From the NCBI RefSeq assembly GCF_029851875.1, contig NZ_JARKVC010000044.1, positions 1 to 40,285 on the forward strand: 40,285 nucleotides of DNA, given 5' to 3'. The translations under genes were made by a program, and so were the position numbers. A model generated the notes under the pieces. It was given only the letters and a program-made list of their open reading frames with translations, made no database searches and was not told where the DNA came from. Of this stretch, positions 19,463 through 28,563 are shown piece by piece (the first letter of the stretch is position 1; each line of letters starts with the position of its first letter). The stretch comes from Actinomyces sp. GTDB lineage: Bacteria > Actinomycetota > Actinomycetes > Actinomycetales > Actinomycetaceae.

Positions 19463-20398
19463 ATGGCCTTCAGCCTCGCTGACCACTGGATGTGGGACCA
19501 CTGGATCGTTCGTCGCGGTGACCAGTACCACCTGTTCTTCCTGCGTGCCTCGAAGGCTCTTCACGACCCGGAGCGACGTCACCGGCGGGCGTCGATCGGG
19601 CACGCGGTGTCCTCAGACGCTCGCAGCTGGACCTTGCTCCCCGACGCCCTGGTCCACTCTGACGGCCCCGCCTTCGATGACCAGGCGACCTGGACCGGTT
19701 CGGCCGTCGTCAGGGCCGACGGCACGATCCGCCTCTTCTACACCGGTATCTCCCGACGGGAGGGCGGTATGGTCCAGCGCGTGGGCTGGGCCGACTCTTG
19801 CGATGGCGTGGTCTTCACCCGCGCCTGCGCCGAGCCTGTGGAGGCTGACGGACGCTGGTACGAGAAGTGGAACCCTTCCTGCCCCTGGGACGAGCCGTGG
19901 CGGGACCCCTATGTCTTCCGCCACGAGGGGCGTTGGCACATGCTCCTCACGGCGCGCCGTGCCGGTGTGGACCGCCTGCACGCAGGCGTGGTCGGCCATG
20001 CCGTGTCTGACGACCTGGACCACTGGGAGGTGCTTGAGCCCCTGACCGAGCCCGGCCAGTTCGGCCAGCTTGAGGTCTGTCAGTCGCGTCTGGTCGGTGG
20101 CGAGCACCTGCTGGTCTTCTCCTGCGGGCGCGACATGCAGGCCGCTGCGAGCGAGGGCACGGTGTGGGTCGCCCAGGGGGAGGGACCCCTGGGACCGTGG
20201 GACGTGGACAACGCACGCTACGTCGAGCCCACGCACCTGTACGCCGGCCAGGTCTTCGAGCTGGCGGAGGGCCAGTGGGCCTTCACCGGCTTCGACGACG
20301 GGCAGGACGGCGTCTTCCGCGGAGTGGTCCCGGACCCGCTGCCATGGAGCCAGGTGCGGCTGTCGCAGCCGCCAGGTCAGCGCGGAGCGAGGACCTAG
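19463..20398 (+). CDS. GH32/GH68-like (clan GH-J) beta-propeller glycoside hydrolase
   Basis: A 311-aa protein without signal peptide, so cytoplasmic. Features of five-bladed propeller hydrolases are visible: an N-terminal Asp motif HWMWDHW (Asp12, candidate nucleophile, closer to the GH68 WDxW form than to the GH32 WMNDPNG form), WTGSAV near 77, WRDPYVF with Asp148 (transition-state Asp), and QLEVCQ with Glu204 (candidate acid/base in an EC-like motif). It lacks the C-terminal beta-sandwich of GH32 enzymes. AAGGAG at 19451-19456 sets the ATG at 19463. As the last gene of the sugar operon it probably hydrolyses the imported oligosaccharide, perhaps a fructoside; the substrate is inference. 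Confidence 0.78.
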   Translation: MAFSLADHWMWDHWIVRRGDQYHLFFLRASKALHDPERRHRRASIGHAVSSDARSWTLLPDALVHSDGPAFDDQATWTGSAVVRADGTIRLFYTGISRREGGMVQRVGWADSCDGVVFTRACAEPVEADGRWYEKWNPSCPWDEPWRDPYVFRHEGRWHMLLTARRAGVDRLHAGVVGHAVSDDLDHWEVLEPLTEPGQFGQLEVCQSRLVGGEHLLVFSCGRDMQAAASEGTVWVAQGEGPLGPWDVDNARYVEPTHLYAGQVFELAEGQWAFTGFDDGQDGVFRGVVPDPLPWSQVRLSQPPGQRGART

Positions 20399-20542
20399 GC
20401 GCCGCCGCCCGTGCCGCCCGCGTCGTCGTCGCCGCGCCGAGCCGGGCACAGGCCTCTCCTCTGAGCGGCATGCGTGCTGGATCCCACGTACCGAGATCGA
20501 CCGATCCTCGCCTCCAGCGAATATCGGAAGGCTGATCTTGGT

Positions 20543-20577
20543 TAAAGTGGGACAGTGCGTAGGCCGTCCGGCCTACG
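20543..20577 (+). promoter_or_regulatory. Candidate sufR promoter -10 and palindrome
   Basis: TAAAGT at 20543-20548 fits TAnnnT but has no convincing -35. Ten bases on is the perfect inverted repeat CGTAGGCC-GTCC-GGCCTACG (20558-20577), near the expected transcription start and 30 bp before sufR. It is a candidate operator for SufR or a 5' UTR hairpin. The rest of the 208-bp gap after the hydrolase gene is GC-rich, and I see no gene in it. Confidence 0.42.
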
Positions 20578-20606
20578 TGCGCCGCCCGAGGAGGAGAGGA
20601 GAGGTC

Positions 20607-21338
20607 ATGAGCACGGTCGACGACGACTCGACCCGGGCCAGGGTCCTTGACCTCATCGTCGAGAAGGGGCCGGTCTCCGCTGCCCAGCTGGCCAGGGTCC
20701 TGGACCTGACACCCGCGGCGGTGCGCCGTCACCTCACCGCCCTGGAGGAGAGCGGAGAGATCCAGGTCCACGCCACCGCGGCCTGCGGCAAGCGGGGGCG
20801 CGGCCGCCCTGCTCGCTACTACGTGGCCACCTCCAGAGCGAGGACCAGGTTCGCCGAGGGCTACTCCGACATCGCCACGCGCGCCCTGTCCTACCTCCAG
20901 CAGGTCGCCGGGGACAAGGCGATCGACTCCTTCGCGGCCGTGCGCGGACGTGACCTGGAACGCCGCTACATGCCGGTGGTCGAGGCCGCCGGTAAGGACC
21001 CCTCGGACCGTGCTCGCGCCCTGGCGGACGCCCTGACCCTGGACGGCTACGCCGCCACCGTGCGCGACGTGGGGGACGGCTCCTTTGCCGTCCAGCTGTG
21101 CCAGGGCCACTGCCCGGTACGTGACGTCGCCGGGCAGTTCGGCGAGCTGTGCGAGGCCGAGACCCAGGCCATCGCCCGCCTGATTGGAGTCCCGGTGCAG
21201 CGTCTGGCTACCCTCGCCGGCGGCGACCACGTGTGCACCACGCACGTCCCCATCGCGATGCCCGTCCTGCGCAAGCGCGCGGTGCGGGCAGCAGACACGC
21301 GAAGCCCTCGGGCCCAGCGAACGGAAGGAACCCGATGA
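20607..21338 (+). CDS. sufR: SufR-type iron-sulfur-sensing transcriptional regulator
   Basis: A 243-aa regulator. The N-terminal winged HTH is [20 protein letters not shown] (residues 23-42), with the wing containing [10 protein letters not shown]. The C-terminal half carries the Cys cluster CQGHC, a 12-residue gap to the Cys of GELCEAE, and a last Cys in HVCTTH, as expected for Fe-S coordination in SufR. SufR with a bound cluster represses the suf operon. The ATG at 20607 has GAGGAGAGGAGAGG before it; longer in-frame extensions run into the hydrolase gene and are rejected. The stop overlaps sufB by 4 bp. Confidence 0.92.
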   Translation: MSTVDDDSTRARVLDLIVEKGPVSAAQLARVLDLTPAAVRRHLTALEESGEIQVHATAACGKRGRGRPARYYVATSRARTRFAEGYSDIATRALSYLQQVAGDKAIDSFAAVRGRDLERRYMPVVEAAGKDPSDRARALADALTLDGYAATVRDVGDGSFAVQLCQGHCPVRDVAGQFGELCEAETQAIARLIGVPVQRLATLAGGDHVCTTHVPIAMPVLRKRAVRAADTRSPRAQRTEGTR

Positions 21339-22774
21339 CATCACCGAGCACCGACAAGCCTCGCGTCTCCGACGACGAGATCATCGACTCGATCTCGACG
21401 CAGTACGACTTCGGCTGGCACGACTCTGACGAGGCTGGTGCCAACGCCAAGCGCGGTCTTGACGAGCAGGTCGTGCGGGAGATCTCCGCCATCAAGGGCG
21501 AGCCCGAGTGGATGCTGGCCAAGCGCCTCAAGGCCTACGAGATCTTCGAGCGCAAGCCCATGCCCACCTGGGGCGTGGACCTGTCTGAGCTGGACATGGA
21601 CTCGGTGAAGTACTACGTGCGCTCCACCGACAAGCCGGCCAGCTCCTGGGACGACCTTCCCGACGACATCCGCTCCACCTATGACCGCATCGGCATCCCC
21701 GAGGCCGAGCGCGAGCGGCTGGTGGCGGGTGTGGCGGCCCAGTACGAGTCGGAGGTCGTCTACCACCAGATCCGTGAGGACCTGGAGAAGCAGGGCGTCA
21801 TCTTCGTCGACACCGACACGGCGGTGCGCGAGCACCCCGAGCTCGTCCAGGAGTACTTCGGGTCGGTGGTGCCGGCTGGTGACAACAAGTTCGCCGCCCT
21901 CAACACCGCGGTGTGGTCCGGTGGCTCCTTCATCTACGTGCCCAAGGGCGTCCACGTCGAGATCCCGCTGCAGGCCTACTTCCGGATCAACACCGAGAAC
22001 ATGGGCCAGTTCGAGCGCACGCTCATCATCGCCGACGAGGACTCCTACGTCCACTACGTCGAGGGCTGCACGGCCCCGATCTACTCCACCGACTCCCTGC
22101 ACTCGGCGATCGTGGAGATCGTGGTGAAGAAGAACGCCCGCGTGCGCTACACGACCATCCAGAACTGGTCCAACAACGTGTGGAACCTGGTGACCCAGCG
22201 TGCCACCTGCGCTGAGGGCGCCACCATGGAGTGGGTGGACGGCAACATCGGCTCCAAGCGCAACATGAAGTACCCGGCCGTCTACCTCATGGGCCCCCAC
22301 GCCCGCGGCGAGGCCCTGTCCATCGCCTTCGCCGGCGAGGGCCAGCACCAGGACACCGGCGCCAAGATGGTGCACATGGCGCCCTGTACCTCCAGCCACA
22401 TCGTCTCCAAGTCCGTGGCCCGCCACGGTGGGCGCTCGGGCTACCGCGGCCTGGTCCAGGTCATGAAGAACGCCCGGCACTCCAGGTCCAACGTGCTGTG
22501 CGACGCCCTCCTGGTCGACGAGATCTCGCGCTCGGACACCTACCCTTACGTTGACGTGCGCACCGACGACGTCGAGATGGGCCACGAGGCCACCGTGTCG
22601 AAGGTGAGCGCGGACCAGCTCTTCTACCTCATGCAGCGTGGGCTGACCGAGACCGAGGCCATGGCCACCATCGTGCGCGGGTTCGTCGAGCCCATCGCCC
22701 GCGAGCTGCCGATGGAGTACGCCCTGGAGCTCAACCGCCTCATCGAGCTGCAGATGGAGAACTCCGTCGGCTGA
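21335..22774 (+). CDS. sufB: Fe-S cluster assembly scaffold SufB
   Basis: A 479-aa SufB. It begins with a variable N-terminus, then the conserved [20 protein letters not shown]. The core beta-helix has [36 protein letters not shown] (conserved Cys) and the typical C-terminal [20 protein letters not shown]. With SufC and SufD it forms the scaffold on which [Fe-S] clusters are built. The ATG overlaps the sufR stop (ATGA), preceded by GAAGGA. No intein is present at the usual SufB insertion sites, unlike M. tuberculosis. Confidence 0.97.
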   Translation: MTSPSTDKPRVSDDEIIDSISTQYDFGWHDSDEAGANAKRGLDEQVVREISAIKGEPEWMLAKRLKAYEIFERKPMPTWGVDLSELDMDSVKYYVRSTDKPASSWDDLPDDIRSTYDRIGIPEAERERLVAGVAAQYESEVVYHQIREDLEKQGVIFVDTDTAVREHPELVQEYFGSVVPAGDNKFAALNTAVWSGGSFIYVPKGVHVEIPLQAYFRINTENMGQFERTLIIADEDSYVHYVEGCTAPIYSTDSLHSAIVEIVVKKNARVRYTTIQNWSNNVWNLVTQRATCAEGATMEWVDGNIGSKRNMKYPAVYLMGPHARGEALSIAFAGEGQHQDTGAKMVHMAPCTSSHIVSKSVARHGGRSGYRGLVQVMKNARHSRSNVLCDALLVDEISRSDTYPYVDVRTDDVEMGHEATVSKVSADQLFYLMQRGLTETEAMATIVRGFVEPIARELPMEYALELNRLIELQMENSVG

Positions 22775-22858
22775 GGCCGACGGCGAGGCTCGCCTCCCGC
22801 ACACCACACCCCTCTCGATTCCACTCGATCCGCCGGGCCACCGGCACAGGAGCACCTC

Positions 22859-24118
22859 ATGCCCGACCTGTCCACTGACCACTCCCAGGCGAGCCTGGAC
22901 GGCGCCCACTCCCACGGGCGTGGCGCCGCGCCCCAGGGGCGCTACGTCGCCTCGCGCGCGGCCCGTCCCACCTCCTTCGACCCGGCCGACTTCCCGGTGC
23001 CGCGTGGGCGCGAGGAGGAGTGGCGCTTCACGCCCGTGAGGCGCTTCCGCCCGCTGTTCGACCTGGAGGCCGTGCGCGCGGGAAGCGCGACTCACTCGGT
23101 GAGCGTCGCCGTCGACGCCCCCCAGGGCGTGGACGTGGAGAGCCTTGAGCGCGGGGACGAGCGGCTGGGGACCGTCGGTGCCCCGGTGGACCGCACCGGC
23201 GTCGTCGCCTGGGCCGCCTTGACCACCGCCACCGCCGTCACCCTCCAGGCAGGCGCCCAGCTCGAGCGCGCCGTGCGCGTGAGCGTGACGGGCCACGAGG
23301 TCCCCGGCGAGGAGGGCTTCGCCCACCCCGCCGCCGGGCACCTGCTCGTTACCGCCCAGAAGGGCAGCCGCGGCACCGTGGTGATCGACCACACCGGCAC
23401 CGCCGCCTACACCCAGGGCGTGGAGGTCGTCGTCGCCCCCGAGGCCGAGCTGACCCTGGTGACGATCCAGAACTGGGACGACGCCGCCGTCCACGCCTCC
23501 GACCACCGCGTGCGGGTGGAGGGGCGCGGCACCCTCAAGCACGTGGTCGTGAGCCTGGGAGGAGACGTACGCGTCTCCTGCGACCTCGGCTTCGCCGGCG
23601 AGGGCGGGCGTACCGAGGCCTACGGCGTCTACTTCACCGACGCCGGCCAGCACCAGGAGCACCGCCCCTACGTGGCCCACACCGAGCCGCACTGCTACTC
23701 CCGCGTCACCTACAAGGGTGCGCTGCAGGGGGAGAACGCCCACGCCGTGTGGGTGGGCGACTGCCTCATCGGCGCCGCCGCCCGCGGCACGGACACCTAC
23801 GAGCTCAACCGCAACCTGGTGCTCACCGAGGGCGCCAGGGCCGACTCCATCCCGAACCTGGAGATCGAGAACGGCAACATCGAGGGCGCCGGCCACGCCT
23901 CGGCCACCGGCCGCTTCGACGACCACCAGCTGTTCTACCTGCGTGCCCGCGGGATCCCTGAGTCTGAGGCCCGGCGTCTGGTGGTGCTCGGCTTCTTCAA
24001 CGAGATCGTCGCTGAGATCGGCGTGCCGGAGGTCGAGGAGACCCTCATGGGCGCCATCGAGAAGGAGCTGGAGCTCACCGGCGTCATCGCCGCCGGCGAG
24101 CAGGCTCCTACCGCCTGA
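22859..24118 (+). CDS. sufD: Fe-S cluster assembly protein SufD
   Basis: A 419-aa SufD, the partner of SufB in the SufBC2D complex. The N-terminus (RPTSFDPADFPVPRGREEEW) and the beta-helix core are typical. The C-terminal motif GRFDDHQLFYLRARGIPESE with the following VLGFFNEIV is conserved in the SufB/SufD family. An 84-bp gap separates it from sufB. The start ATG is preceded by CACAGGAGCACCTC, a good ribosome binding site. Confidence 0.95.
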   Translation: MPDLSTDHSQASLDGAHSHGRGAAPQGRYVASRAARPTSFDPADFPVPRGREEEWRFTPVRRFRPLFDLEAVRAGSATHSVSVAVDAPQGVDVESLERGDERLGTVGAPVDRTGVVAWAALTTATAVTLQAGAQLERAVRVSVTGHEVPGEEGFAHPAAGHLLVTAQKGSRGTVVIDHTGTAAYTQGVEVVVAPEAELTLVTIQNWDDAAVHASDHRVRVEGRGTLKHVVVSLGGDVRVSCDLGFAGEGGRTEAYGVYFTDAGQHQEHRPYVAHTEPHCYSRVTYKGALQGENAHAVWVGDCLIGAAARGTDTYELNRNLVLTEGARADSIPNLEIENGNIEGAGHASATGRFDDHQLFYLRARGIPESEARRLVVLGFFNEIVAEIGVPEVEETLMGAIEKELELTGVIAAGEQAPTA

Positions 24119-24165
24119 GCCGCACCTGACCACCCCCCGTACCCGCAACAGAAGAGCACACGAGC

Positions 24166-24915
<750 letters not shown>

Positions 24916-24924
24916 GGAACCCTT

Positions 24925-26286
24925 ATGACTGACCCGGTATCCATCCTCCCGCCTGCCGCACAGGCGAGGACGCCGCAGCCGCTGAGCGCGGCCGAGCTCG
25001 CCGCGCTGCGTGCGGACTTCCCCTACCTGGCGCGCCCCTCGCGCTCGGGCAGGCCACTGGCCTACCTGGACTGGGCCGCGACCAGCCAGAAGCCTGCCTG
25101 CGTCATGGAGCGCGAGGCCGAGTTCCTGCGGGTGTCCAACGGCGCCGCGGGCCGCTCGACCTACCAGATCGCGGACGAGGCCACGGCTGCCTGGGAGGAG
25201 GCCCACGAGGCGGTAGGCGCCTTCGTGGGCGCGCGGGCCAGCCAGGTGGTCTTCACCAAGAACGCCACCGAGGCGGTCAACCTCGTGGCCCTGGCGATCG
25301 GGCACGCGAGCCTGGGGCGCCCGGCCGCGCGTGGGGGCGCAGCGGCGCACGCTGGCGACCCCTCGGTGAGGCTCCGCCTGGCAGAGGGGGACGAGATCGT
25401 CGTCTCGCGCGCCGAGCACCACGCCAACCTCGTGCCCTGGCAGGAACTCGCGGCGCGCACGGGCGCCGTCCTACGCTGGCTGGACCTGACCCCCGAGGGC
25501 CGGATCGACCCGCAGACGGTGGACGTCATCACCGAGCGCACCCGCGTGGTGGCCGTGGCCCACGCCTCCAACGTGATCGGGGCGCTGACCCCGCTGGAGG
25601 CCGTCCTGCCGGCGGCCAAGGCGGTGGGTGCCCTGGTCCTGCTGGACACCTGCCAGTCCGGGGCGCACCTCCCGCTCGACTTCGCGGCGCTGTCCGCCGC
25701 TGGCGTGGACGCGATGGTCCTGTCCAGCCACAAGATGCTCGGGCCCACCGGCATCGGTGCGCTGGTGGCCACCGAGGCGCTGCTAGAGGCGATGCCGCCG
25801 GTGCTCACCGGGGGCTCGATGATCGAGGTCGTCACCATGGACTCCTCGACCTACATGTCCGGTCCCGCCCGCTTCGAGGCCGGCAGCCAGCCGCTGGCCC
25901 AGGCCGCGGCCTGGACGACGGCGGTGGGCTACCTGGCACGGGTGGGCCTGGAGCGTCTGCACGCCAGTGAGCAGGTGCTCACTCAGTGCCTGCTGGACGG
26001 CCTGGCTGGCATCCCGGGCCTGCGTGTGCTCGGGCCGACCAGCACCCGCGACCGGCTCGGTGTGGTCCCCTTCGTCATCGAGGGGGTCCACCCGCACGAC
26101 GTCGGCCAGGTGCTCGACGCGGCCGGGGTGGCCGTGCGTACCGGCCACCACTGCGCCCAGCCCGTCCACGCCCACTTCGGGGTCCACGCCTCCTCGCGCG
26201 TGTCCCTCGGGCCGACCAGCACCGCTGAGGAGGTTGACCGCTTCCTCGAGGCGGCGGCCTGCGTCCGTTCCTACTTTGGCAGGTGA
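24925..26286 (+). CDS. sufS: Cysteine desulfurase SufS
   Basis: A 453-aa class V PLP enzyme that releases sulfur from cysteine. PLP Lys is K270 in LSSHKMLGP, the active-site Cys is C410 in RTGHHCAQPV, and the stacking His is in AEHHANLVPW near 165. Two differences from usual SufS stand out: an Ala/Gly/Arg-rich insertion at about residues 126-150 makes it longer than the usual 405-420 aa, and the PLP aspartate motif reads DTCQSGAHLPLD where most have DGAQ. The ATG lies nine bases after the sufC stop. The stop lies just before sufU, and the three genes are coupled. Confidence 0.95.
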   Translation: MTDPVSILPPAAQARTPQPLSAAELAALRADFPYLARPSRSGRPLAYLDWAATSQKPACVMEREAEFLRVSNGAAGRSTYQIADEATAAWEEAHEAVGAFVGARASQVVFTKNATEAVNLVALAIGHASLGRPAARGGAAAHAGDPSVRLRLAEGDEIVVSRAEHHANLVPWQELAARTGAVLRWLDLTPEGRIDPQTVDVITERTRVVAVAHASNVIGALTPLEAVLPAAKAVGALVLLDTCQSGAHLPLDFAALSAAGVDAMVLSSHKMLGPTGIGALVATEALLEAMPPVLTGGSMIEVVTMDSSTYMSGPARFEAGSQPLAQAAAWTTAVGYLARVGLERLHASEQVLTQCLLDGLAGIPGLRVLGPTSTRDRLGVVPFVIEGVHPHDVGQVLDAAGVAVRTGHHCAQPVHAHFGVHASSRVSLGPTSTAEEVDRFLEAAACVRSYFGR

Positions 26287-26288
26287 GC

Positions 26289-26771
26289 ATGAACGACCTC
26301 GACCAGCTCTACCAGCAGGTCATCCTCGACCACTCGCGCGAGCGCCACGGCGCCGGCGCGCTCGACGCCCCTGACGGCCAGTCCCACCAGGTCAACCCCA
26401 CCTGCGGGGACGAGGTGACCCTCGGCGTCAAGGTGGTGGACGGCACCATCGCGGCCGTGGGCTGGGAGGGGGAGGGGTGCTCCATCTCCCAGGCCTCGAT
26501 CTCGGTCATGCACGACCTGGTCGACGGCGCGGACCTGGAGACCGTGGCCCGCCTGGAGGCGGACTTCGACGCCCTCATGCACTCGCGCGGCAAGGGCGTG
26601 GACGAGGCCGTGCTCGACGCCCTGGAGGACGGGGCGGCCTTCGAGGGAGTCTCGAAGTACCCCAACCGCGTCAAGTGCGCGCTGCTGGGCTGGATGGCCC
26701 TGAAAGACGCCCTGGCGCGCTCCGGCGTCGTCCTGCCGCAGGTGAGTGCCGACTCCGCCGAGCCCAGCTGA
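26289..26771 (+). CDS. sufU: SufU-type sulfur acceptor protein
   Basis: A protein of about 160 aa from the SufU branch of the IscU-like family. The zinc ligands are visible: Cys in NPTCGDEV with Asp two residues on, Cys in GEGCSISQ, and Cys in NRVKCALL. SufU accepts persulfide sulfur from SufS and passes it to SufBCD. The ATG at 26289 lies two bases after the sufS stop; the in-frame GTG at 26283 overlaps that stop and would add two residues. It does not have its own promoter. Confidence 0.94.
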   Translation: MNDLDQLYQQVILDHSRERHGAGALDAPDGQSHQVNPTCGDEVTLGVKVVDGTIAAVGWEGEGCSISQASISVMHDLVDGADLETVARLEADFDALMHSRGKGVDEAVLDALEDGAAFEGVSKYPNRVKCALLGWMALKDALARSGVVLPQVSADSAEPS

Positions 26772-26831
26772 CATCCCCCCATCACTGACTGACGAGGACC
26801 TGCGTGGTCCTGACAACCCCAAGGAGACCGT

Positions 26832-27266
26832 ATGAGCGAGCCCACCGGCGCCCCGGCGCCCGGAGCCGAGAACACGGCTGGCAGCCCGGCCACCGCCGCG
26901 CCTGCCAGCGTGACTGACAACCCCATGGCCGCCCAGCACGCCCCCGCCCGGCTCTCCGACGTCGACGTCGCCGCGATCGAGGAGGCGCTGCGAGACGTCA
27001 TCGACCCCGAGCTGGGCATCAACGTGGTTGACCTCGGTCTGCTCTACGGCGTCGCCATCGAGCCGGACGGCACCGTGGTGCTGGACATGACGCTGACGAC
27101 GGCGGCCTGCCCGCTCACCGACGTCATTGAGGAGCAGGCGGCCCAGGCCCTGGCCTACATGGTGGACAAGGTCCGCATCCAGTGGGTGTGGCTGCCGCCG
27201 TGGGGCCCGGACAAGATCACGCCCGAGGGCCGCGAGCAGCTGCGGGCGCTGGGTTTCAACGTCTGA
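26832..27266 (+). CDS. sufT: SufT-like MIP18/DUF59 Fe-S maturation factor
   Basis: A 144-aa protein with a disordered Ala/Pro-rich N-terminal 38 residues and a DUF59 domain. The domain has LRDVIDPELGINVVDLGLLY, TLTTAACPLTDVIEEQ (conserved Cys) and WLPPWGPDKITPEGREQLRA. SufT ends the suf operon in most actinobacteria (Rv1466) and helps in Fe-S protein maturation. AAGGAG precedes the ATG. The 3' end overlaps the convergent DUF488 gene by 11 bp, so no terminator hairpin fits between them. Confidence 0.93.
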   Translation: MSEPTGAPAPGAENTAGSPATAAPASVTDNPMAAQHAPARLSDVDVAAIEEALRDVIDPELGINVVDLGLLYGVAIEPDGTVVLDMTLTTAACPLTDVIEEQAAQALAYMVDKVRIQWVWLPPWGPDKITPEGREQLRALGFNV

Positions 27267-27618
27267 GGAGCACCTGGCGCAGCACGGGGGCGTTGGAGCG
27301 CTGGTCACCGTTCCTCGTGCCGTACAGGAGGGTGAGGCGTCCGCGCTGGGCCAGGCCGCGCAGGTGTGCCAGGGCCTCGGCGCGCTCAGGCTGTGCCAGC
27401 TCTGCGCGGTAACGCTCCTGGAAGTCCTCCCAGCTCACCTGGCCGTGGTGGAAGCCGCGGCGCAGCTCGGGGGAGGGGGCGACCTCCTGGCACCACTCGT
27501 CCAGCGCTGCGCGCTCCCTGGAGACTCCGCGCGGCCACAGGCGGTCCACCAGCACCCGGTACCCGTCCTCGGGGCCGGCCTGATCTCGGACGGACTTGAG
27601 CGTGATGTCCAGGCTCAT
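27256..27618 (-). CDS. DUF488 family protein
   Basis: A 120-aa protein matching DUF488: MSLDITLKSVRDQ, then the family hallmark RVLVDRLWPRGVSRE near residue 21, WCQEVAPSPELRRGF, and a C-terminal LTLLYGTRN where many members have LLYAAKD. The biochemical role is unknown; the family sits near uroporphyrin, heme and stress genes in some genomes. The GAGAGACC before the ATG is an acceptable ribosome binding site. It is convergent with and overlaps the 3' end of sufT. Confidence 0.87.
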   Translation of the reverse strand: MSLDITLKSVRDQAGPEDGYRVLVDRLWPRGVSRERAALDEWCQEVAPSPELRRGFHHGQVSWEDFQERYRAELAQPERAEALAHLRGLAQRGRLTLLYGTRNGDQRSNAPVLRQVLLRR

Positions 27619-27668
27619 GACGGTCTCTCGCCTCGCTTGTCTCTGCTTGGGAGCGTGCCTGCAAGGCA

Positions 27669-27699
27669 AGAGTAGGTCCGCGCGGCGCAGTGGTGTCAA
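27669..27699 (-). promoter_or_regulatory. Candidate promoter of the DUF488 gene
   Basis: On the minus strand a perfect TTGACA (27699-27694) is followed 19 nt later by TACTCT (27674-27669), or by CTACTC with an 18-nt spacer. The spacing is longer than ideal. It would give a 5' leader of about 45 nt before the ATG at 27618. Confidence 0.42.
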
Positions 27700-27745
27700 G
27701 GCTCGATGGCGGTCTTGAGGGCCTGCTGGCACGTGGTGCCTTGGC

Positions 27746-28484
27746 TCATCCGTAGAGCGCTGAGGCTGGGGGCTTGTGCGGGCAGACCTGATAGATGTCG
27801 TCGCTGATCGGAGGCGCTGTGGCCCTGCTACCGTCCGGGGACCAGAACTGGGTGTCGAGTGGGTCCCAGCTCTCGACCTTGGCACTGCCGAGGTCCGCGA
27901 CCCACTGCTCCTTGGAGGGTTGTGGCGGGCCGGTGTAGCGGAAGCCTTGTGCCGCGACGCAGGGCATGTAGAAGTCGGTGAGGTACTCGTACTGGACCGC
28001 GTTCTGCTCCTGGGTCCACGGCAGCATCTGACTCGGCGGCGGTGGATACTGAGCACGACACCGCCACATGACGTCCCAGAACTGACCGCGTTGGCTGTCA
28101 GTGACCTCCTCGACGACGATGTCACCGGCAGGACTGTAGGCCGAGGCCTTGAATCCCGCCTCAGTGACGCACGCGATGAAGCTGGAGTCGTCGCCTGGGT
28201 CTCAGCGCACCATCTCGGGAACAGGAGTGTCCGTGGGCAGGACGTCCGGCATCTCCTCGCGCAGCCACTCCTGACGGATCCTCTCGGCCTCCTCGTCAGT
28301 GAAGGTAGCTGGAGTGACAGCGGTCTGGGGCTTCCAGTCCCTCCAGGCCTGGAGCCAGTCGACCTGGGCGGGGGAGGGCTCCGGCTCTGCCTGCGTGGGG
28401 CCGGGGACAGGGGCGGAGCAGGCGGTGATGAGGATCGTGGCGACCAAGAGGACGACCCGTCCGCGCGCACGTGGACGGCAAGCC
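27746..28484 (-). pseudogene. Cys-containing lipoprotein, truncated at the 5' end and split by an in-frame TGA
   Basis: One continuous minus-strand reading frame encodes RPRARGRVVLLVATILITAC (a lipoprotein signal peptide with lipobox ITAC), a Pro-rich linker, an acidic helical part, then an extracytoplasmic domain with paired Cys (FIACVTEAGF, WRCRAQ, MPCVAAQGF, IYQVCPHK). A single TGA at 28204-28202 interrupts it after PEMVR. The frame after it is fully coding (DPGDDSSFIACVTEAGFKAS). No ATG, GTG or TTG precedes the signal-peptide arginines; the only start codon is a TTG inside the hydrophobic core. The frame loses its start exactly where the tRNA-like core begins (28485), as if the 5' end had been moved away by integration. 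Both a TGG-to-TGA and a CGA-to-TGA change could explain the stop. Confidence 0.72.
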
Positions 28485-28506
28485 TTCGAATCTCCCCATC
28501 TCCGCC
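28485..28506 (+). other. tRNA-Ser 3'-end fragment, likely attachment core
   Basis: TTCGAATCTCCCC (T-loop and T-stem 3' strand) followed by CATCTCC, G and CC matches the end of bacterial tRNA-Ser, whose acceptor starts GGAGATG and whose discriminator base is G. The bases to the left do not form the T-stem 5' strand or any cloverleaf, so only the 3' piece is present. A tRNA 3' end about 100 bp before an outward-reading integrase gene is the typical core of a tyrosine-integrase attachment site. Confidence 0.6.
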
Positions 28507-28508
28507 GA

Positions 28509-28525
28509 GAAATCCGCAGGATTTC
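28509..28525. repeat. Palindrome GAAATCC-GCA-GGATTTC next to the att core
   Basis: A perfect 7-bp inverted repeat with a 3-nt centre lies 3 bp from the tRNA-like core and 16 bp from the integrase promoter element. The position fits a binding site for the integrase, an excision factor or a phage regulator. It does not have the T tract of a terminator. Confidence 0.5.
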
Positions 28526-28541
28526 AACGATCCGGCATTAA

Positions 28542-28563
28542 TGTCGGACCCTGTCGCTACGGT
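28542..28563 (+). promoter_or_regulatory. Damage-type promoter (RecA-NDp/PafBC-like) of the integrase gene
   Basis: TGTCGG (28542-28547) and TACGGT (28558-28563) stand in the spacing of the mycobacterial LexA-independent damage promoter TTGTCRGTG-N8-TAnnnT. Positions TGTCGG and TAnnnT fit; the TG at the end of the first half reads AC. It lies 49 nt before the integrase start. A near-identical copy at 29851 supports a real regulatory element. Confidence 0.6.

Noticed and set aside
21341-24148. 935-aa open frame antisense to sufB and sufD
   Set aside because: Antisense shadow of two strongly conserved genes; the His/Gly/Val-rich composition comes from reading GC-rich codons backwards.
28412-28506. 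Possible complete tRNA-Ser (GGCGGAG pairing with CTCCGCC)
   Set aside because: The T-stem cannot form (AAGCC opposite CTCCC), no D-arm or anticodon arm fits, and the length is wrong. Only the 3' end is tRNA-like.
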